Positions 61,884 through 64,000 of a stretch of DNA of 64,000 bases are shown one piece after another; position 1 is the stretch's first letter, and each line of letters opens with the position of its first letter. The DNA lies in NCBI GenBank assembly GCA_947489685.1, contig CANLEM010000002.1:744001-808000 (forward strand). Reading direction: 5' to 3'. The stretch is from an uncultured Aquimarina sp. (GTDB lineage: Bacteria; Bacteroidota; Bacteroidia; Flavobacteriales; Flavobacteriaceae). The position numbers and the translations under genes were made by a program. The notes below the pieces were generated by a model. The model was not told where the DNA came from. It was given only the letters and a program-made list of their open reading frames with translations, and searched no databases.

Positions 61884-62462
61884 TTACTCAATAGTAAGGG
61901 TAAAGGCTTGAGCGATGTCTGTATCTCCTCCTGCACCGGCTAATGTTCCATCATTTGGTTTTGTAGGCTCGTGTCTTAGTGTAACAGTAAATGTACCTGT
62001 ACTAGCATCACCTGTTTCCAACTCAAATTCAAGACCAACTGGGTTTGTTCCTGTTAGTGGTGGATAATCAGCCTCAGTGTCTGTATATGTCGTTACAACG
62101 TTAAGTCCTCCTGCTGCTTCATAAAAAAATTGGTGCTCATCTGCTTCTGGTTCGATATCATCTTCTCTTACATTATCTGCAGGGTTTACAGTTTCATTTA
62201 GTATACCTATAGAACCAGTATAGGTGGTATTGGCTGCCAAATTTCCAGAAACTGTAGCCACAGGAGCTACTGGTCCATCTCCACCATCTTCATCAAACAC
62301 TCTTAAAGTAACTACATCAGTTCCTGCTGTTAAGGTTACGGTCATCGTAGTTATTAATTCCTCTGGGTTTACTGGTGCTGGGTTATCATCATCATCTGAA
62401 CATGAAACGAATAGAGTTCCTGCTAAGAATAAGATCGATAAAAATTTGCGTGTGTTCATCAT
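61884..62462 (-). CDS. Surface-type lipoprotein encoded with a TonB receptor
   Basis: A 192-residue lipoprotein: signal MMNTRKFLSILFLAGTLFVSC (Cys21), then SDDDDNPAP, an acidic run typical of surface export in flavobacteria. The mature part is an acidic, Thr-rich beta domain, perhaps one or two Ig-like modules. The ATGs at 62462 and 62459 are both usable. The gene starts 8 bases after the TonB receptor stop, so they are co-transcribed. By analogy with TonB receptor-lipoprotein pairs it may capture the same substrate. Substrate unknown. Confidence 0.85.
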   Translation of the reverse strand: MMNTRKFLSILFLAGTLFVSCSDDDDNPAPVNPEELITTMTVTLTAGTDVVTLRVFDEDGGDGPVAPVATVSGNLAANTTYTGSIGILNETVNPADNVREDDIEPEADEHQFFYEAAGGLNVVTTYTDTEADYPPLTGTNPVGLEFELETGDASTGTFTVTLRHEPTKPNDGTLAGAGGDTDIAQAFTLTIE

Positions 62463-62470
62463 TATAAAAT

Positions 62471-64000
62471 TTAATAGTTAAAAGTTAGTCTTAGTATAAA
62501 ATTCCTCCCTACTTCATCAGCAAAATAGCGCTGGCGATTTAGGTAGTTTCTATAGTTTTTATTTAAAATATTATTAATAGTTGCTCCTATTTTTACAGCA
62601 CTATTTTTACCAAGGGGTAATAGGATATCTGCATTAGCATGCAACAAATGATATGCTGATGGCGGAGTATTGATTTCCAAAAGAACATCCTGTCTTATTT
62701 GTGGTGAAAACACCTCTATATTAGGAGGGAATTCATTTTGCCTGAAAACATATTCGCTCTCTACAGACATTTGTAATCCTAACCAATCTTCTTTCTGAAA
62801 GGTCAATTTGTTATTAAAATTAGGGGCCGGTATATTAATTAATGGAGTGTCATCATCGGTTTCTTTTCCTTTAACAATCGAAAAATTATGATCCGTTCTC
62901 CAGTTGCTATGTAATTGTGTATACAGTTTTGCATCTAGTCCTAAGAATCTTGCGTCTGATTGCCGGTATTCCCAAACTGGAAAAGCACCTCGTAACGACA
63001 ACTCTATATTGGTAGGTTCTAGTAGGATATAGTCGTTGATCAAATTAAAATACGGAGCTATCTCCCATCCCCATGCTTCACTATTTTTTTGAAGTGAAAA
63101 AGATAGTTTATGAGAGGTCTCCTGATCAATCCTAAGGTCTCCTAACTCGATCCTTGCTGCAGAATGATGTAGACCATCACTAAACAACTCTGACGGGTTT
63201 GGTGCTCTTTGAGACAGTGCATAGTTGGCTCGAAGTACATAATCATCTTTAAATTGATAATTTAATCCAACAGTACCCGAAAAGCTGTGATAATCAAACT
63301 TAGGATTTGTGAGCCATTGTGAGCCAAAATCCCCTATGATTAAATCCGAAAATTCGGCATCGTACCCTCTTTCGGTCCATCTGGTTTTTTGATAAAATTT
63401 CTTAGCATCAATTTGGTTATAGTCATATCTAATACCTGCATCCAAGACTACGTCATTAATAATATATTCTCCGGTAAAAAATACTCCCGCATCATATTTA
63501 TTATAATCAGGTATTAACCTTCTTACTCCTGTCGAGGGATCCGCAAAATTCTCTTGGTATCGCAATACAATCCCAGTATCTAAAGTAACATCAGATTTAG
63601 AATCGAATTTAAAATCCGAAGTAAAGCTGTGTGTCGTTAATTCTAAATCAATACTTGGTATTTTTCTTAGCGCTGCTGTCTGTCGAATATCAAATTCAAA
63701 TCGTTGATTATGTTGAAAATCGTATTGAGCAGTTAATTTTCCAAGTTTTTCAAATCTTTTAAAATATCTTAATCTCCCCAAATGATGCGTTACTTCTTGT
63801 TTTGGATTATCGATATCGTAGGTAAAATCCCTAATAACTGTAGGTTGACTACTATTAATAGATTCAATGAGATCATCTACATTACCTATATGAGATGCTG
63901 TCAGAACTCCAATTTCAGAATCAAAAAACGAGTAGAACACATCCCAGCCATGGGTAAATTTATTTACTCCAAATCCAAGAGATGCTCCTTTTTCAAAAAG
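62471..64000 (-). CDS. TonB-dependent receptor, C-terminal part (runs off the window)
   Basis: The frame is open through the right edge of the window, so this is the C-terminal 510 residues only. The GTG at 63940 is an internal codon, not a start. The visible part is a beta-barrel of alternating aromatic strands (YDFQHNQRFEFDIR, YALSQRAPNPSELFSDGLHH, GATINNILNKNYRNYLNR) ending in LRLTFNY, the usual terminal aromatic of outer-membrane barrels. The plug domain is not visible. APNPSELFSDGLHH resembles zinc or metal-type receptors, but the substrate is not certain. Confidence 0.9.
   Translation of the reverse strand, partial: LFEKGASLGFGVNKFTHGWDVFYSFFDSEIGVLTASHIGNVDDLIESINSSQPTVIRDFTYDIDNPKQEVTHHLGRLRYFKRFEKLGKLTAQYDFQHNQRFEFDIRQTAALRKIPSIDLELTTHSFTSDFKFDSKSDVTLDTGIVLRYQENFADPSTGVRRLIPDYNKYDAGVFFTGEYIINDVVLDAGIRYDYNQIDAKKFYQKTRWTERGYDAEFSDLIIGDFGSQWLTNPKFDYHSFSGTVGLNYQFKDDYVLRANYALSQRAPNPSELFSDGLHHSAARIELGDLRIDQETSHKLSFSLQKNSEAWGWEIAPYFNLINDYILLEPTNIELSLRGAFPVWEYRQSDARFLGLDAKLYTQLHSNWRTDHNFSIVKGKETDDDTPLINIPAPNFNNKLTFQKEDWLGLQMSVESEYVFRQNEFPPNIEVFSPQIRQDVLLEINTPPSAYHLLHANADILLPLGKNSAVKIGATINNILNKNYRNYLNRQRYFADEVGRNFILRLTFNY

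Noticed and set aside
1-64000. Insertion sequences, integrases, prophage genes, att sites
   Set aside because: No transposase, integrase or phage structural protein was recognised in any frame, although the RHS modules may be laterally acquired.

Overview
The window is 64 kb of an AT-rich chromosome from a marine-type Flavobacteriaceae member (Bacteroidota). The lineage is read from TAnnTTTG-type promoters, the scarcity of Shine-Dalgarno sequences, lipoproteins with acidic residues after the lipobox cysteine, a type IX secretion (T9SS) C-terminal sorting domain, a TonB receptor, and household proteins of flavobacterial type. An Aquimarina-like genome is a guess from gene content only.

Layout. 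(1) 1-20.5 kb, minus strand: two parallel secreted RHS toxin modules. Module A runs from 11257 to about 300 and Module B from 20537 to about 12280. Each has the order: large signal-peptide protein with an SpvB/TcB-like N-terminal half and YD repeats; then, 19-20 bases on, a DUF6443/RHS protein with a variable C-terminal toxin; then, 10-23 bases on, a small candidate immunity gene. Module A's toxin tip looks like a zinc DD-peptidase/murein endopeptidase, and its presumed immunity protein is a lipoprotein. Module B's tip looks like a PD-(D/E)xK nuclease, and its presumed immunity protein is cytoplasmic. A small HTH protein lies between the modules.

(2) 20.5-25 kb: a TPR/membrane/AraC-type regulator, a short GG-leader (RiPP-like) peptide, small hypothetical genes and a promoter bracketed by two near-identical palindromes. 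(3) 25-32.8 kb: core metabolism (ribE, pdxA, DUF177-rpmF-fabH-accB-accC, an FAD oxidoreductase, mtgA). (4) 32.8-58.7 kb: mixed housekeeping and accessory genes: intradiol dioxygenase, Gre-like factor, XRE membrane regulator, class C serine hydrolase, dehalogenase-like hydrolase, recJ, AhpD-like protein, M50-like protease, UDG, rsmI, DoxX, tdk-alr, mscL, asd, prolyl oligopeptidase, ABC ATPase, a T9SS cargo protein, lpxH-like, queD, enoyl-CoA hydratase, MATE, GNAT, Usp and tRNA-Ala. Several very small membrane-peptide genes lie here. (5) 58.7-64 kb: a second TPR-AraC regulator followed by a second GG-leader peptide, then a lipoprotein and a TonB-dependent receptor cut by the window edge.

The most interesting content is the pair of split-RHS modules with contrasting toxin and immunity compartments, and the duplicated regulator plus RiPP-like peptide cassette. 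A GAAAACA dyad lies directly upstream of the Module B promoter, and an oppositely oriented dyad lies between regulator 1 and its peptide. This raises the possibility that the regulator controls both. No rRNA, transposase, integrase or CRISPR array was seen.
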